Assembly: GCA_003152075.1 (NCBI GenBank)
Contig: PLZG01000079.1
Location: forward strand, 30,675 to 94,674
Direction of reading: 5' to 3'
DNA: 64,000 nucleotides
Source: a candidate division FCPU426 bacterium
Lineage (GTDB): Bacteria; Oederibacteriota; Muellerivitia; Muellerivitales; Muellerivitaceae
The position numbers and the translations under genes are program-made. The notes below the pieces were generated by a model. The model did not search any database, was not told the DNA's origin, and was given only the letters and a program-made list of their open reading frames with translations. Shown in pieces: positions 1-8,320 of this stretch. Positions within the stretch are counted from its first letter, which is position 1, and each line of letters starts with the position of its first letter.

Positions 1-32
1 CCTAAACTCATTTTTTAATCCGTTTGTAAAAA

Positions 33-66
33 GGCCGCTGGGAAGTTTCCTGGCGGCTTTTTTTTA
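33..66 (+). terminator. Rho-independent terminator of an upstream gene
   Basis: A GCCGC/GCGGC stem with an inner GGAA/TTCC pairing is followed directly by a run of eight T. It probably ends a gene lying to the left of the window. Confidence 0.75.
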
Positions 67-398
67 TTTTGGAACGGTTGGAGGAGGCAATTCATTTGCA
101 CAGATGGCCACACAATATGTTTCCTCCAAGGTCTTAGCTGGTTTTTCAATTTTTGTTTGTTAATTCGGGTTGGCTTATTGAATCAAAATGAGTGTCGAGA
201 CCCATCATAATGATTGGGAAGCCGAGGCCAGAGCTTAAAAGATTTCAATAGATTCAAAATAAGTGGGAGTTACCATCAGGAATTGGTTTTAAGGGTCCCG
301 GGTACGCGAATCCTTGGACGGCATGTTCCTTGCTTTAACTCCTCTTCTGGATTTCATGAATAGTCCTTGGAATTCAAATATTTTCAGGAGAAATAAAA
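67..398. other. Intergenic region, no gene seen
   Basis: About 330 bases between the first terminator and the first gene. I see no convincing ORF, RNA gene or repeat. The ORF-track entry at 314 overlaps the following gene in another frame and looks spurious. The promoter of the metal cluster presumably lies here, but no clear -35/-10 pair stands out. Confidence 0.4.
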
Positions 399-833
399 AT
401 GAAAAAGATTCTTTTTGGTTGTTTGGCGTTGATGATGCTGCTTCCGGCCGCCTTTGTTGCCGCGGAGGGGAAAAACATGATGGATGGCAAAATGATGAAA
501 CATTGCAAGGAAATGATGGAACAAAAAAAGAAAATGAATGAAGAGATGAAGGCCCAAGACGAAAAGCTTTCCGGGCGGATTGCCGAAATGAACCGCTCGC
601 CTGAAGATAAGAAGATGGGCCTTATGGCCGCTATCCTCACTCAAATGGTAGAGCAGCGGGCGGCCATGGACGTTCGAAAGTCAGAGATGCAGGACGCGAT
701 GATGAAGCACATGGCGGAGCATATGAAGATGGGCAAGGATTCCATGTCGCAATGCCCCATGATGAAGGGAATGAAGAATATGGACGAAGATTCGGATGAT
801 TCCCACCAGGCACATCACGATAAAAAGAAATAA
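399..833 (+). CDS. Met/His-rich periplasmic protein, probably copper-binding
   Basis: A 144-residue exported protein. Residues 1-22 form a signal peptide (MKK, then LALMMLLPAAFVAA). The mature part is charged and mostly helical, with many Met and His (HMAEHMKMG, CPMMKGM) and a C-terminal HQAHHDKKK tail. Such Met/His clusters typically bind Cu(I)/Cu(II). An AGGAG ribosome site lies upstream of the ATG. It is the first gene of a cluster holding YHS and HMBD peptides and a CopA ATPase, which supports a periplasmic copper-scavenging or chaperone role. I do not recognise a named family; the function is inferred from composition and neighbours. Confidence 0.7.
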   Translation: MKKILFGCLALMMLLPAAFVAAEGKNMMDGKMMKHCKEMMEQKKKMNEEMKAQDEKLSGRIAEMNRSPEDKKMGLMAAILTQMVEQRAAMDVRKSEMQDAMMKHMAEHMKMGKDSMSQCPMMKGMKNMDEDSDDSHQAHHDKKK

Positions 834-907
834 TTTTCGCGTAGGTTGACGAGGGTGGTGGCTATGAGGAATGAAGTTCGAATTTTAATCATTCAAAGGA
901 GACGACC

Positions 908-1093
908 ATGAAAGAAACAAAGTCCGTGACCAAAGACCCCATCTGTGGGATGACCGTGGATGAAGGAACCGCCCTCCACGCCGAACGGGATGGAAAGACA
1001 TTTTACTTTTGCGGCGACCACTGCAAACAAAAGTTTGTGTTCACCCCTGCTGGCGCTAAGCTGGAGGAGAAGTCGGGTGGCTGTTGTTCATAA
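908..1093 (+). CDS. YHS-domain metal-binding mini-protein
   Basis: A 61-residue cytoplasmic protein that is almost entirely one YHS domain: KDPICGMTVDE near the N-terminus, then TFYFCGDHCKQKF. This is the classical CGM plus FCxxxC arrangement that binds soft metals. It ends with CCS, two further possible ligands. AAAGGAG lies 6 bases before the ATG. In other bacteria the YHS domain is often fused to the N-terminus of CopA-type ATPases; here it stands alone two genes upstream of the ATPase, so it may deliver metal to it (inference). Confidence 0.85.
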   Translation: MKETKSVTKDPICGMTVDEGTALHAERDGKTFYFCGDHCKQKFVFTPAGAKLEEKSGGCCS

Positions 1094-1135
1094 CACCCGC
1101 GCTTGAAACTGAAATGACTATAAAAGGGGAAGAGA

Positions 1136-1258
1136 ATGATAAGTGAGCCTTCTGAAACTACCGGGGAACATTACGCTTGTCCCATGCATCCGGAAGTAAT
1201 GTCCGATAAACCTGGGAAATGCAGCAAATGCGGGATGAGTCTTGAACTAAAGAAGTAA
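1136..1258 (+). CDS. Stand-alone heavy-metal-binding domain (HMBD) peptide, 40 aa
   Basis: Too short for the ORF track. The ORF begins ATG ATA AGT and ends TAA five bases before copA. It encodes one [13 protein letters not shown], then [14 protein letters not shown]. It closely matches the two HMBDs inside the neighbouring ATPase (CPMHPE...CPKCGM). AAAAGGGGA precedes the ATG at good spacing. The tight packing suggests co-translation with copA. It is probably a cytosolic metal-handing peptide; it could also be a domain split off from the ATPase N-terminus. Confidence 0.8.
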   Translation: MISEPSETTGEHYACPMHPEVMSDKPGKCSKCGMSLELKK

Positions 1259-1263
1259 CCCAA

Positions 1264-3807
1264 ATGACTAATCCCTCTGGGAATAACCTCAACACTTGCC
1301 CCATGCACCCCGAGGTGCGGCAGGACCATCCAGGAGACTGCCCTAAGTGTGGGATGCATTTGAAGCCAATAACTCCCACACCAAATCCAATTCCGACGGC
1401 GACTGTAACGGTTTCAACTCCCGCAACGAATTCACCTTCGTCGATAACCGTGACAGTTTCAACTCAGGCGGTAAATTCTGCTTCGCCGTTAAGCACGACT
1501 ACTCCAATTCCCGAAGTGAATCCAACTCTTGCGGCACCCGCAACGGTACCCACTACAGTCTCAGTTCCGACGATACCCGTTACGCCCCCCATTCCAGGAG
1601 TGAAACCAGCTGTAGGAGAGGCCACAAAAATACAAACTCCCGCATCGAATTCGGCCCCTATCGCAAGAGCGCCAACTAAGGAGAAGGTGGAATATACCTG
1701 TTCCATGCACCCGGAAATCCGGCAGGATCACCCCGGTTCCTGTCCCAAATGCGGCATGACTTTGGTGCTCCGAAATCCGGTTGCCGGGGAGAACACCGAA
1801 GAAAACGCGGAGTTAAAGTATATGACCCGGAGGTTTTGGTTCGCCGCGGTCTTAACGACTCCCCTTCTTTTAATCGTCATGGGTGACATGCTTCCTGGAA
1901 TGCCGGTTTCCCGGATTCTCACCCATGGAATACGCTCTTGGGTGGAACTCCTCTTAGCCACGCCCGTTTGCCTCTGGGCCGCCTGGCCTTTTTACGTTCG
2001 GGCCTTTCAATCTATGGTCAATCGCAGCCTCAACATGTTCACTTTGATCGGCTTGGGCGTGAGCGTTTCCTATCTTTATAGCCTGGTGGCGGCGCTTTTT
2101 CCGAGTTTGTTTCCGGCTTCCTTCCGGAACGAAGCGGGAGAAGTGGCGCTTTACTTCGAGGCGGCGGGCGTCATCGTGACCCTTATTCTCCTGGGACAGG
2201 TTTTGGAAATCAGGGCGCGCAGTCAAACCGGAGCCGCCATCAAGAAACTTTTGGGTATGGCCGCCAAATCCGCCCGGCGGGTGGCGGATGACGGAAAAGA
2301 AGAGGATGTTCCCCTGGAAGCTGTGGTAGTGGGGAACAAATTACGGGTCCGCCCAGGCGAAAAGGTTCCGGTGGACGGAGTGGTGTTGGAGGGCAATAGC
2401 AGTGTGGATGAGTCCCTGGTCTCGGGGGAGCCGATCCCGTCGGAGAAAAATTCCGGGGATAAGGTGGTAGGAGCCACGATGAATGGTACAGGGTCCTTCC
2501 TCATGAAGGCCGAGAAGGTGGGGGCGGAAACCCTGCTTTCCAGGATCGTTTCCATGGTGGCGGAGGCCCAGCGCAGCCGCGCCCCCATCCAAAAGCTTGC
2601 CGACACCGTCTCGGGTTATTTCGTGCCGATTGTGGTTGGCCTCGCGATTCTCACCTTCGCCGTTTGGGCCCTTTGGGGGCCGGACCCGAAGATGGCGCAC
2701 GCGCTCATTAACGCCGTAGCCGTCCTGATCATCGCCTGTCCCTGCGCCCTTGGCTTGGCCACACCAATGTCCATCATGGTGGCCACGGGCAAGGGAGCGA
2801 CCATGGGGATCCTTTTCAAAAACGCCGAAGCCATCGAAACCATGTGCAAGGTGAACACCTTGGTCGTGGATAAGACGGGAACCTTGACCGAGGGAAAGCC
2901 CAAGCTGGTGGTCGTTGTTCCGGCTGAGGGTTTTGGAGAGCCGGAAGTTTTGCGATTGGCGGCCTCCCTTGAGAAGGGAAGCGAGCATCCCCTGGCGGCG
3001 GCCATTGTGAAGGGCGCGGAAGAAAAGAAAACGGATTTCGCCAAGGTTGAGGATTTCAAGTCGGTAACGGGAAAAGGGGTTCAAGGGAGTATCGAAGGCC
3101 GAAGGGTGGTCTTGGGAAACCAAACGCTGATGGACAGCCTAGGTATTTACGCCGGCGGATTGGCGGCCAAGGCGGAATCCCTGCGATCCGAGGGCCAGAC
3201 GGTGATGTTCTTAGGGTTGGACGGCAAGGCGGCGGGGCTTCTGGGAGTGGCCGATCCCATCAAGGAAAGCACGCCGGAAGCCATTAAGGCACTTCATGCC
3301 GAGGGGATCAAAATCGTCATGCTGACCGGCGATAGCGAGACCACGGCGCGGGCAGTCGCCAAGACCCTGGGCTTGGATGACGTCGTGGCGGGGGTGCTGC
3401 CAGACCAGAAGGCAGAAAAGGTTAAAAAGCTTCAAGCCGAGGGACGGTTCGTGGCCATGGCGGGAGATGGGATCAACGACGCTCCCGCACTGGCCCAGGC
3501 CCAAGTTGGGATTGCCATGGGAACCGGTACGGACGTGGCTATGGAAAGCGCGGGGGTAACCCTGGTCAAGGGGGATTTAAGGGGCATTGTGAAAGCACGG
3601 GCCTTGAGCCGATGCACCATGGCCAACATCAAACAAAACCTTTTCTTCGCCTTTTTCTATAATGCGGCGGGTGTTCCCCTGGCGGCGGGTTTCCTTTTCC
3701 CTTTCTTCGGGCTTTTGTTAAGCCCGATCATCGCGGCCGCGGCCATGAGTTTCAGCTCCTTATCGGTGGTCATGAATGCCTTGCGCCTCCGAAAGGCGAA
3801 GATTTGA
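1264..3807 (+). CDS. copA: Copper-translocating P1B-type ATPase with two HMBDs
   Basis: An 847-residue inner-membrane pump exporting Cu(I) by ATP hydrolysis. Two HMBDs lie near residues 12-37 and 142-170 (CPMHPEV, CSMHPEI, each with CPKCGM), separated by about 100 residues rich in Thr, Pro, Ser and Val. The core has all P1B motifs: SGEP in the actuator domain, the metal-channel CPC at residues 492-494, DKTGTLTEG with phosphorylated Asp536, SEHP in the nucleotide domain and [10 protein letters not shown] near 734. About eight membrane segments fit the hydrophobicity. HMBDs replace the usual HMA (GMTCxxC) domains. The low-complexity linker is atypical in length and may be a flexible tether. No CueR or CsoR regulator is visible nearby. 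Confidence 0.95.
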   Translation: MTNPSGNNLNTCPMHPEVRQDHPGDCPKCGMHLKPITPTPNPIPTATVTVSTPATNSPSSITVTVSTQAVNSASPLSTTTPIPEVNPTLAAPATVPTTVSVPTIPVTPPIPGVKPAVGEATKIQTPASNSAPIARAPTKEKVEYTCSMHPEIRQDHPGSCPKCGMTLVLRNPVAGENTEENAELKYMTRRFWFAAVLTTPLLLIVMGDMLPGMPVSRILTHGIRSWVELLLATPVCLWAAWPFYVRAFQSMVNRSLNMFTLIGLGVSVSYLYSLVAALFPSLFPASFRNEAGEVALYFEAAGVIVTLILLGQVLEIRARSQTGAAIKKLLGMAAKSARRVADDGKEEDVPLEAVVVGNKLRVRPGEKVPVDGVVLEGNSSVDESLVSGEPIPSEKNSGDKVVGATMNGTGSFLMKAEKVGAETLLSRIVSMVAEAQRSRAPIQKLADTVSGYFVPIVVGLAILTFAVWALWGPDPKMAHALINAVAVLIIACPCALGLATPMSIMVATGKGATMGILFKNAEAIETMCKVNTLVVDKTGTLTEGKPKLVVVVPAEGFGEPEVLRLAASLEKGSEHPLAAAIVKGAEEKKTDFAKVEDFKSVTGKGVQGSIEGRRVVLGNQTLMDSLGIYAGGLAAKAESLRSEGQTVMFLGLDGKAAGLLGVADPIKESTPEAIKALHAEGIKIVMLTGDSETTARAVAKTLGLDDVVAGVLPDQKAEKVKKLQAEGRFVAMAGDGINDAPALAQAQVGIAMGTGTDVAMESAGVTLVKGDLRGIVKARALSRCTMANIKQNLFFAFFYNAAGVPLAAGFLFPFFGLLLSPIIAAAAMSFSSLSVVMNALRLRKAKI

Positions 3808-3837
3808 TTTTTTGAGAGTCTGTTAAAAGGAGAATCC

Positions 3838-4745
3838 ATGAAAATCGATCCCAAAGATTACAGGATTAAAGAGGGTAAGGACGTCGAGCTTAAAAAGTGG
3901 CCGACGAGAATAGACCCCTTATGCGGCTCGAAGGAAGAGTATCAAAAGGCATTGGCGGAACATTGGCCGAGTTGAGTGTTTTGCAAAGCCTTCTTTATGC
4001 GGAAAATCATTATTCGGTGCTTTTGATTTTCCAGGCCATGGACGCGGCGGGAAAAGACGGCGCCATCAAGCATGTCATGTCGGGGGTCAATCCGCAGGGT
4101 TGTCAGGTTTACAGCTTCAAGCATCCCAGCGCCGATGAGCTCCAACATGATTTCCTATGGCGTACCACCCGCAACCTGCCCGAACGGGGCAAAATCGGCA
4201 TCTTCAACCGTTCTTATTACGAGGAAGTGCTCATCGCCAGGGTTCATCCGGAAATCCTTCATGGGGAACAAATACCGGAAGACCTTCTGGGTAAAAAAAC
4301 AGTGTGGGAAGGACGGTACCGTTCGATAGTCGATTTGGAAAACCATCTCCACCGGAACGGCACCCGGATCATCAAGTTTTTCCTCCATCTTTCCAAGGAA
4401 GAGCAACGGAAGCGGTTTTTGGACCGGTTGGAGAAACCGGAAAAGTATTGGAAATTCAGCCTGGGTGATATCCAGGAGCGGGAATATTGGAAGGATTACC
4501 GAAAAGCCTACGAAGCATGCTTGAGCGCTACCAGCACTCAAACCTCTCCCTGGTATGTGGTTCCTGCGGATAACAAGAAGGACAGCCGTCTGATTATTTC
4601 CCAGATTCTCCACACTACCCTCAAGGAATTGAAGATGAGCTATCCCCGGCCGGACAAGGAACGGCGAAAAGAGTTGGAGGCCGCTCGTAAACTATTGATG
4701 GAGCAGGGAAAAATGAAAGAAGAGGAAGATGCGGTGGAGGGTTAA
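3838..4745 (+). CDS. ppk2: Polyphosphate kinase 2 family protein, apparent frameshift near the 5' end
   Basis: PPK2 enzymes move phosphate between polyphosphate and nucleotides. Walker A ([12 protein letters not shown]), the following MSGVNPQG, Walker B-like [12 protein letters not shown] and the lid [15 protein letters not shown] are all present. The best start is ATG 3838 with AAAAGGAG upstream, giving an N-terminus ([13 protein letters not shown]...) typical of the family. That frame meets TGA at 3973. The downstream frame continues the family sequence as [15 protein letters not shown]. One missing base near 3960-3968, perhaps a T, would restore a protein of about 302 residues. The track ORF from GTG 3897 lacks the true N-terminus and has no ribosome site. 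Either the gene is damaged or there is a base-call error. It follows copA, so a link between polyphosphate and metal stress is possible. Confidence 0.85.
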
Positions 4746-4825
4746 AAATTTATTTTGATGGGCTTTGGGAATCTTAATCGTAGGCTCCGCCTCGGAGGTT
4801 AATACAATGAACCTGGTAAGACGCC

Positions 4826-4965
4826 TTGGGGGTTCCGGTGGCCGCCGAGGTGCTGTACCATTTTTTCGGGTTGTTGCTCAGCCTATCCTGGCGGGAGCGG
4901 CCATGAGTTTTAGTTCAGTTTCGGTAATACTGAATTCACTACGGATAAGGAACGTCAAGTTATGA
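4826..4965 (+). pseudogene. 3' relic of a second copA-type ATPase
   Basis: Translating in two frames gives GVPVAAEVLYHFFGLLLS and then ILAGAAMSFSSVSVILNSLR, ending at TGA 4963-4965. This matches the last membrane segment and tail of the copA at 1264-3807 ([31 protein letters not shown]). A one-base deletion near 4889 breaks the frame. The rest of the gene is absent. The ORF-track entry at 4765-4965 reads partly through this relic and is not a real gene. Confidence 0.75.
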
Positions 4966-5122
4966 GGGCGAATCGAGGCTCATCAACCTGAAAGCCCGTT
5001 TAATCCCACGGTGTTCCGATAGATGACGCTCATCATAAAGGCCCCTGGGGAGCAGGGGTATTCTTTACTTGAGAAGTATTTCCCTCTCAGAAGATTTTCT
5101 TTTTTGAGAGTGGAGGGTTGCC

Positions 5123-5485
5123 ATGCGAAAGCTTTTTATTTATCTCAGCCGGTTATCGTTGGCAGTCTTATTAAGCGTTGCCTTCATTCCCTACGGTGAA
5201 TGTGGTTCACCGGCCCCCCTGGGGAAGGGCCTTAGGATGCATGCTCCCACCTGTTGTGACACCGGCAAATGCTGTGATCGCCCGGGCCTTAAAAGCTGTT
5301 CCAACATGAAAAAGGCCTCGCCAAAGGTTTTGGCCTATACCCAGCAAATGAAGCCTTCGGCGGGATGCCAGGTAACCCCCTCGAGTGAACTAAAAACCAC
5401 GCTGATCAACACGTTCGTGGTTATCTCAAACCACGTTTTTCCCGATGTTTACCCTCCCGGTTATTCCCCCATCCTTCGTATTTGA
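5123..5485 (+). CDS. Cys-rich exported small protein in the copper cluster
   Basis: A 120-residue protein with a signal peptide (RLSLAVLLSVAFIPYGECG). The mature part has a dense cysteine group, CCDTGKCCDRPGLKSC, which could bind soft metals such as Cu(I). The C-terminal half (TTLINTFVVISNHVFPDVYPPGYSP) has no recognised motif. GGAGG lies upstream of the ATG. I do not recognise the family. Its place between copA and a YHS-like exported protein suggests a role in periplasmic metal handling. The cysteine at the end of the signal region could also be a lipobox, though GEC is a weak match. Confidence 0.6.
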   Translation: MRKLFIYLSRLSLAVLLSVAFIPYGECGSPAPLGKGLRMHAPTCCDTGKCCDRPGLKSCSNMKKASPKVLAYTQQMKPSAGCQVTPSSELKTTLINTFVVISNHVFPDVYPPGYSPILRI

Positions 5486-5628
5486 AATTTTACCCAACCA
5501 GCGGTTGGCGGTGTGGAAAGGCTAATCGCGTTTTTGGCTTTACCAAAAAACAAAAAATTCTGTCTTTTCGCAATCCCTTAACCGGCCTTTAAGGCCTATT
5601 CACCAATGATTTGAAAAGGAGAATTACA

Positions 5629-5988
5629 ATGAAAACTCTAACTTTTGTACTGGCATTCATTTTGGCTCTTGTTACAACCACCGTTAGTTTCGCGGGGAAT
5701 CATCCGGCTTTGACCTCACCCTTGGGGGCGTTAGTCACCTCCCGGGACACTGTGCAAATGGATGAAGTGACTCCCTGGCATAAAGAGGCCCTTCACTCCC
5801 CGATAGGTGTTATGAGTAAAGGCGCTTGGTATTCCTATTGCCCGGCGGCTGGGAAGAGTAATTTTTTAAATACTAAGAACCAAGTGGAAGTGAAGTTGAC
5901 CAATGGCATGAAAATCATGCTTTGCTGCAAAACCTGCAAAGAGGATGTTGAGAAGGATTTAGGGAAGTTTTCCGCTTATATGTATTAA
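5629..5988 (+). CDS. Exported YHS-like metal-binding protein
   Basis: A 119-residue protein; ATG 5629 is chosen over the track start (TTG 5611) because AAAAGGAG lies just before it. Residues 1-22 form a signal peptide ending SFAG. The C-terminal half, NQVEVKLTNGMKIMLCCKTCKEDVEKDLGKFSAYM, follows the pattern of YHS/TRASH-like domains (a strand, then CCxxC, then a helix with xDPxK-like spacing). An upstream YCPAAGKSN could supply another ligand. It is probably a periplasmic copper- or soft-metal-binding protein. Two strong hairpins follow. Confidence 0.65.
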   Translation: MKTLTFVLAFILALVTTTVSFAGNHPALTSPLGALVTSRDTVQMDEVTPWHKEALHSPIGVMSKGAWYSYCPAAGKSNFLNTKNQVEVKLTNGMKIMLCCKTCKEDVEKDLGKFSAYMY

Positions 5989-5995
5989 CAGGAGG

Positions 5996-6026
5996 ATGAA
6001 AAAGTCAAAGAGGAGGACTTTTTCAT
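5996..6026 (+). terminator. Perfect 11-bp hairpin after the YHS-like gene
   Basis: ATGAAAAAGTC and GACTTTTTCAT form an uninterrupted 11-bp stem around a 9-base purine loop, starting 8 bases after the stop codon. The T-rich descending arm may act as a terminator, although no T run follows. A second inverted repeat follows at 6036. Confidence 0.45.
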
Positions 6027-6035
6027 ATCTTTGGC

Positions 6036-6079
6036 GCGAATCACCCCCTTCAATAACAAGGGGGTTAAATGCGATTCGC
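6036..6079. repeat. Compound inverted repeat
   Basis: Outer arms GCGAATC/GATTCGC enclose inner arms ACCCCCTT/AAGGGGGT around a 7-base loop. It lies in a gene-free stretch between the YHS-like gene and the terminator at 6159. It could be an RNA structure or a protein-binding palindrome. Confidence 0.5.
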
Positions 6080-6158
6080 TTTAATCCCGTGGCTGTTGAC
6101 AGGGTGTAAAGACATTTTTTTAGCGCCCTGTGAAGCCTTAAAGCGGAGATTACTAAAG

Positions 6159-6187
6159 GAGCGCCCGGGGTGGGCGCTCTTTTTTTT
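6159..6187 (+). terminator. Strong rho-independent terminator
   Basis: GAGCGCCC and GGGCGCTC form a perfect 8-bp stem followed by eight T. It closes the plus-strand metal cluster. The T run overlaps the stop codon of the convergent minus-strand gene at 6186. Confidence 0.9.
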
Positions 6188-6578
6188 AGTGCAATGATGT
6201 TTCGTTGGAGGCGATCAATTGGCGGATTTGGGATTTCCAGTAAGAAACTTCACCCTTGCGGGCGTTCAGAAGTAAAAGGTCGCTTGGACTTAGGGAGGAT
6301 GGATTTCCTGTTCCCTCCAGGGCGGCCAAGGCGATTTCGGCTTGTTGGACCTGGCCCGAGAGAAAGTCGAGCTTGCGCTTGAATTGGGCTAACAATTGCT
6401 CTTTTTGTATGGATGCCTGGGTGTTTGCCTTGGTGGCTTTGTTTTCAGCCGTCACCAGCTTGTCGATAAAATGCTCCAGGGTCGCCAGTTCTTGATCGTA
6501 AGGCGACACCTTCTTCGAAGGTTGGGGCGTGGTGTCCAATGATTGCAATAAGGATTCGATTCTATTGATTGAGTTCAT
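6186..6578 (-). CDS. Small coiled-coil protein of unknown function
   Basis: A 130-residue, mostly helical cytoplasmic protein with heptad-like stretches (FIDKLVTAENKATKANTQASIQKEQLLAQFKRKLDFLSGQVQQAE). ATG 6578 is preferred over the track's TTG 6584 because AAAGGA lies about 8 bases before it. No signal peptide, membrane segment or catalytic motif is seen. It is convergent with the metal cluster and shares its terminator region. I do not recognise the family. Confidence 0.6.
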   Translation of the reverse strand: MNSINRIESLLQSLDTTPQPSKKVSPYDQELATLEHFIDKLVTAENKATKANTQASIQKEQLLAQFKRKLDFLSGQVQQAEIALAALEGTGNPSSLSPSDLLLLNARKGEVSYWKSQIRQLIASNETSLH

Positions 6579-6737
6579 GCCCAAATTCCTTTCACTTTAC
6601 TTAACGGCAGGAACCTCAAATACTTTACTGTCCTTGATCATAGAAATGATTCGAGGGAAAAGTGTATGATTAGTCCAATTAAAGCCCCAATCGACCCGAT
6701 TTGATTTGGCCTTTAAAACCAAATGGAGGAGTCAAAA

Positions 6738-7061
6738 ATGAGCAAGTTTTCTAAAATCGCGGTTTTGGCCATGGCGGTTGCTTTTACGGTGTCTTTCTGT
6801 TTGGCCGATACCCCTTCAATTTCTACGCAAGCCACACCCGCGGGCAAGGCCCAGGGCAAAACCAAATCGAAAGCGGCCGGCAAGAAGGTTAATAAGGCCA
6901 AAGCGAAAGCGGAAAAGCAAATAGCGGCCAAGGACAGTTACGTTTGCCCGATGTGCCACATTACCGCCGATAAGCCCAGCAAGTGCTCGATGTGCGGGAT
7001 GGACATGGTGAAAAACGAGAAGAAGGACGATAAAAAAATCTCAGACGAAAAGAAGATGTAA
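6738..7061 (+). CDS. Exported HMBD protein with a Lys/Ala-rich linker
   Basis: A 107-residue protein. The ATG at 6738 follows GGAGG; the track start at 6723 would place the ribosome site inside the gene. Residues 1-23 form a signal peptide (AVLAMAVAFTVSFCLA). A basic, Ala/Lys-rich segment follows (GKAQGKTKSKAAGKKVNKAKAKAEKQ), then one HMBD (YVCPMCHITADKPSKCSMCGMDMVK) and a charged tail. It is the fourth HMBD-carrying gene in 7 kb. It probably binds copper in the periplasm. The basic linker might attach to envelope polyanions. Confidence 0.75.
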   Translation: MSKFSKIAVLAMAVAFTVSFCLADTPSISTQATPAGKAQGKTKSKAAGKKVNKAKAKAEKQIAAKDSYVCPMCHITADKPSKCSMCGMDMVKNEKKDDKKISDEKKM

Positions 7062-7123
7062 TTTGGCTGGTTTTCCGGCAGGCCTTTTGAACCCGCCGGG
7101 AGCGTTGAGCGAGGGTTCCTCCC

Positions 7124-7564
7124 GTGAAGCCTACAAAAGTATCTTTCCTTGTCAAACCCATCGGGGTTATCCGCAAGGGAAGGATTCTTCTTAACCGCCA
7201 ATGGATAAAAGGACTTCAAGGCATCGAAGGATTCTCGCATCTCCTGGTTTTCTTTTGGCTCCATAAAACCCACAAGCCCGACCTATTGATTCATCCAAAA
7301 ACAGGGAAGTCTTTTCCTAAGATAGGCTTTCTCGCCACCCGCACTCCTCATCGGCCCAACCCCATCGGGTTCACTGTCGTGAAATTAGTTAAAAGGCGGG
7401 GTCGTGAATTGTGGGTGGAGGGTTTGGACGTTTGGGATGAAACACCGGTCATTGATTTGAAGCCCTATACCAAAAGGGAATGGATCAAGGGCTATCGGAT
7501 ACCTAGTTGGGTGAAAAGGTTGGACCGCTTGGAGAAAGATCCATTGAGAAAATATGCTTCGTGA
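7124..7564 (+). CDS. trmO: tRNA (adenine37-N6)-methyltransferase TrmO (TsaA-like)
   Basis: A 146-residue protein of the TrmO/TsaA beta-barrel family, which methylates N6 of t6A37 in tRNAs using S-adenosylmethionine. Diagnostic stretches are KPIGVIRKG at the start, GIEGFSHLLVFFWLHK, and the signature GFLATRTPHRPNPIGFTVVKL with its RPNPIG loop, followed by DVWDETPVIDLKPY. The length suits the core domain without the extra C-terminal domain of some bacterial TrmO. GTG 7124 is used as start, with GGGTTCCTCCC upstream rather than a classical ribosome site, so the start is uncertain. Confidence 0.85.
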   Translation: MKPTKVSFLVKPIGVIRKGRILLNRQWIKGLQGIEGFSHLLVFFWLHKTHKPDLLIHPKTGKSFPKIGFLATRTPHRPNPIGFTVVKLVKRRGRELWVEGLDVWDETPVIDLKPYTKREWIKGYRIPSWVKRLDRLEKDPLRKYAS

Positions 7565-7612
7565 GGTTTTGAAAAGAGGGGCGACCTGGTAATGCCTCAG
7601 CTTGAGAAATCA

Positions 7613-7759
7613 CCCCTCACCCTACCCATCTCCCCGAAAGGACTCATAGGGAAAATCCCCTATGCACCCACAAAACCACGGCCAAGTGCGAGGGTATTTG
7701 AAAAAGAGCCGTTTCCTTAATTCCCCTCTCCCTCGACGAGAGAGGGTAGGGTGAGGGTG
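7613..7759. repeat. Dispersed repeat element, copy A
   Basis: A gene-free element bounded by inverted ends (CCCTCACCCTACCC on the left, GGGTAGGGTGAGGG on the right). The left 83 bases recur almost unchanged at 51117-51200. The GGGTGAGGG-type arm also recurs near 14108-14212. It fills most of the gap between trmO and the zinc-finger gene. No ORF in it is credible. Confidence 0.85.
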
Positions 7760-7887
7760 AAAGAATTATTTCAAATGGAGGCATTATCGACGGCCGTTTT
7801 TATTATGAAATGTGCCGCGAATGGAGTATCTTTGTAAAAAGCCCTTGAATTGACGGCCGGGGGGCGATGTTCACCAAGAGGGATTCC

Positions 7888-8073
7888 ATGGATTGCCGCC
7901 AGGTTCACCAAGCCTATAGTGTTTATCTCCAAGGAAAGCTTTCTCCCTCCCAAATGGAATGGATTTCCAGCCACATTAAGGAATGTCCTGATTGTTTTTT
8001 GCTGGATCAGAATGTCCGAAAAGCTTTTCTTGAGGAGTTAAATCCTCCTTCCCCGGGTAAGTCCTCTAACTGA
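7888..8073 (+). CDS. Stand-alone zinc-finger (zf-HC2-like) peptide
   Basis: A 61-residue protein. ATG 7888 is chosen because AAGAGGGA lies just before it; ATG 7867 is possible. The sequence MDCRQVHQAYSVYLQGKLSPSQMEWISSHIKECPDC matches the zf-HC2 anti-sigma zinc finger: an early Cys, a YL.GKLS turn, and HxxxCxxC. In anti-sigma factors this domain sits on the cytoplasmic side of a membrane protein; here nothing follows it and no sigma-factor gene is adjacent. It may be a truncated anti-sigma factor or a free zinc-binding regulator. Confidence 0.6.
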   Translation: MDCRQVHQAYSVYLQGKLSPSQMEWISSHIKECPDCFLLDQNVRKAFLEELNPPSPGKSSN

Positions 8074-8320
8074 AAGTATTGTTTGATAATCCTCGCCTGA
8101 CCTTCCTTCCAATGAAACCTAACTTGAGTCTTTTTTACCCAGCGATCCTTTTTAACCCGTTCCAACCCGCCGTGAAATTTCCGAAAAGCCCCTTTTTGCA
8201 GGGAATACCCATATCTTTCTTGGCACCACAGTTGCTCTATACCTATGTGCGCGGTGATGGACGGGGCAGAAGTAAACAACAAAGGTCCCGGTCGCCCAGA
8301 AAAGAAAAGGTGGTGCGAAA

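Noticed and set aside
4765-4965. 66-codon ORF after PPK2 as a real gene
   Set aside because: Its second half is the tail of a lost copper ATPase and its first half is a frameshifted reading of the same relic.
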